Of a stretch of DNA of 5,589 nt, positions 5,584-5,589 are shown piece after piece. The notes beneath the pieces are model-generated. The model ran no database searches, had not been told where the DNA came from, and worked only from the letters and a program-made list of their open reading frames with translations. Numbering within the stretch: the first letter of the stretch is position 1; every line of letters begins with the position of its first letter. Source of the DNA: Desulfobacteraceae bacterium (lineage in GTDB: Bacteria; Desulfobacterota; DSM-4660; Desulfatiglandales; HGW-15). Made by a program: the position numbers and the translations under genes. Location of the stretch: positions 1 through 5,589 of the forward strand of contig RPPU01000330.1 of assembly GCA_003819975.1 (NCBI GenBank), in the 5' to 3' direction.

Positions 5584-5589
5584 ATTATA
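5584..5589 (-). promoter_or_regulatory. Perfect -10 box (TATAAT) of the toxin-antitoxin operon
   Basis: The last six bases of the window read TATAAT on the minus strand, 15 bases before the AAGGAG site. This would start transcription near 5577 and give a leader of about 20 bases. The -35 box lies outside the window, so it could not be confirmed. Confidence 0.5.

Overview
The window looks like ordinary chromosomal housekeeping DNA from a Gram-negative bacterium. WaaA, the Kdo transferase of lipopolysaccharide synthesis, implies an outer membrane. Oligoribonuclease and E. coli-length MetF fit Proteobacteria or Desulfobacterota. The combination with a very acidic orphan protein, dispersed imperfect inverted repeats and a DUF433/DUF5615 toxin-antitoxin pair makes me lean towards a deltaproteobacterium (Desulfobacterota). 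That lineage guess is inference from gene style, not from a database match.

Layout, left to right. (1) The 3' end of orn (oligoribonuclease, + strand) is cut by the left edge. (2) An intergenic region carries an imperfect inverted repeat of the 'TTCACCACxAAGAC' type. (3) On the minus strand lie waaA and, downstream of it, a small gene for a protein that is 39% Asp+Glu. (4) A 231-bp divergent intergenic region separates waaA from metF (+ strand); it holds a candidate waaA promoter and four copies of the octamer TARTGCAA. (5) metF (5,10-methylenetetrahydrofolate reductase) is followed by a 287-bp non-coding stretch with a strong 25-bp-arm inverted repeat. (6) A stand-alone receiver-domain response regulator (+) carries an in-frame insertion made of a heptanucleotide repeat. 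(7) A convergent minus-strand group follows: a small alpha/beta hydrolase with its own candidate promoter, and, at the right edge, an antitoxin (DUF433) and toxin (DUF5615, PIN-like) pair overlapping by ATGA, with a Shine-Dalgarno site and a perfect TATAAT box.

The genes do not form one pathway. orn acts in RNA turnover, waaA in lipid A-core assembly, metF in one-carbon and methionine metabolism, the receiver protein in signalling, and the last pair is a probable VapBC-like toxin-antitoxin module. I found no transposase, CRISPR array, rRNA, tRNA or evident multi-gene novel system. The most notable signals are the repeat that has become coding inside a receiver domain, the repeated octamer between waaA and metF, and the unassigned acidic protein.
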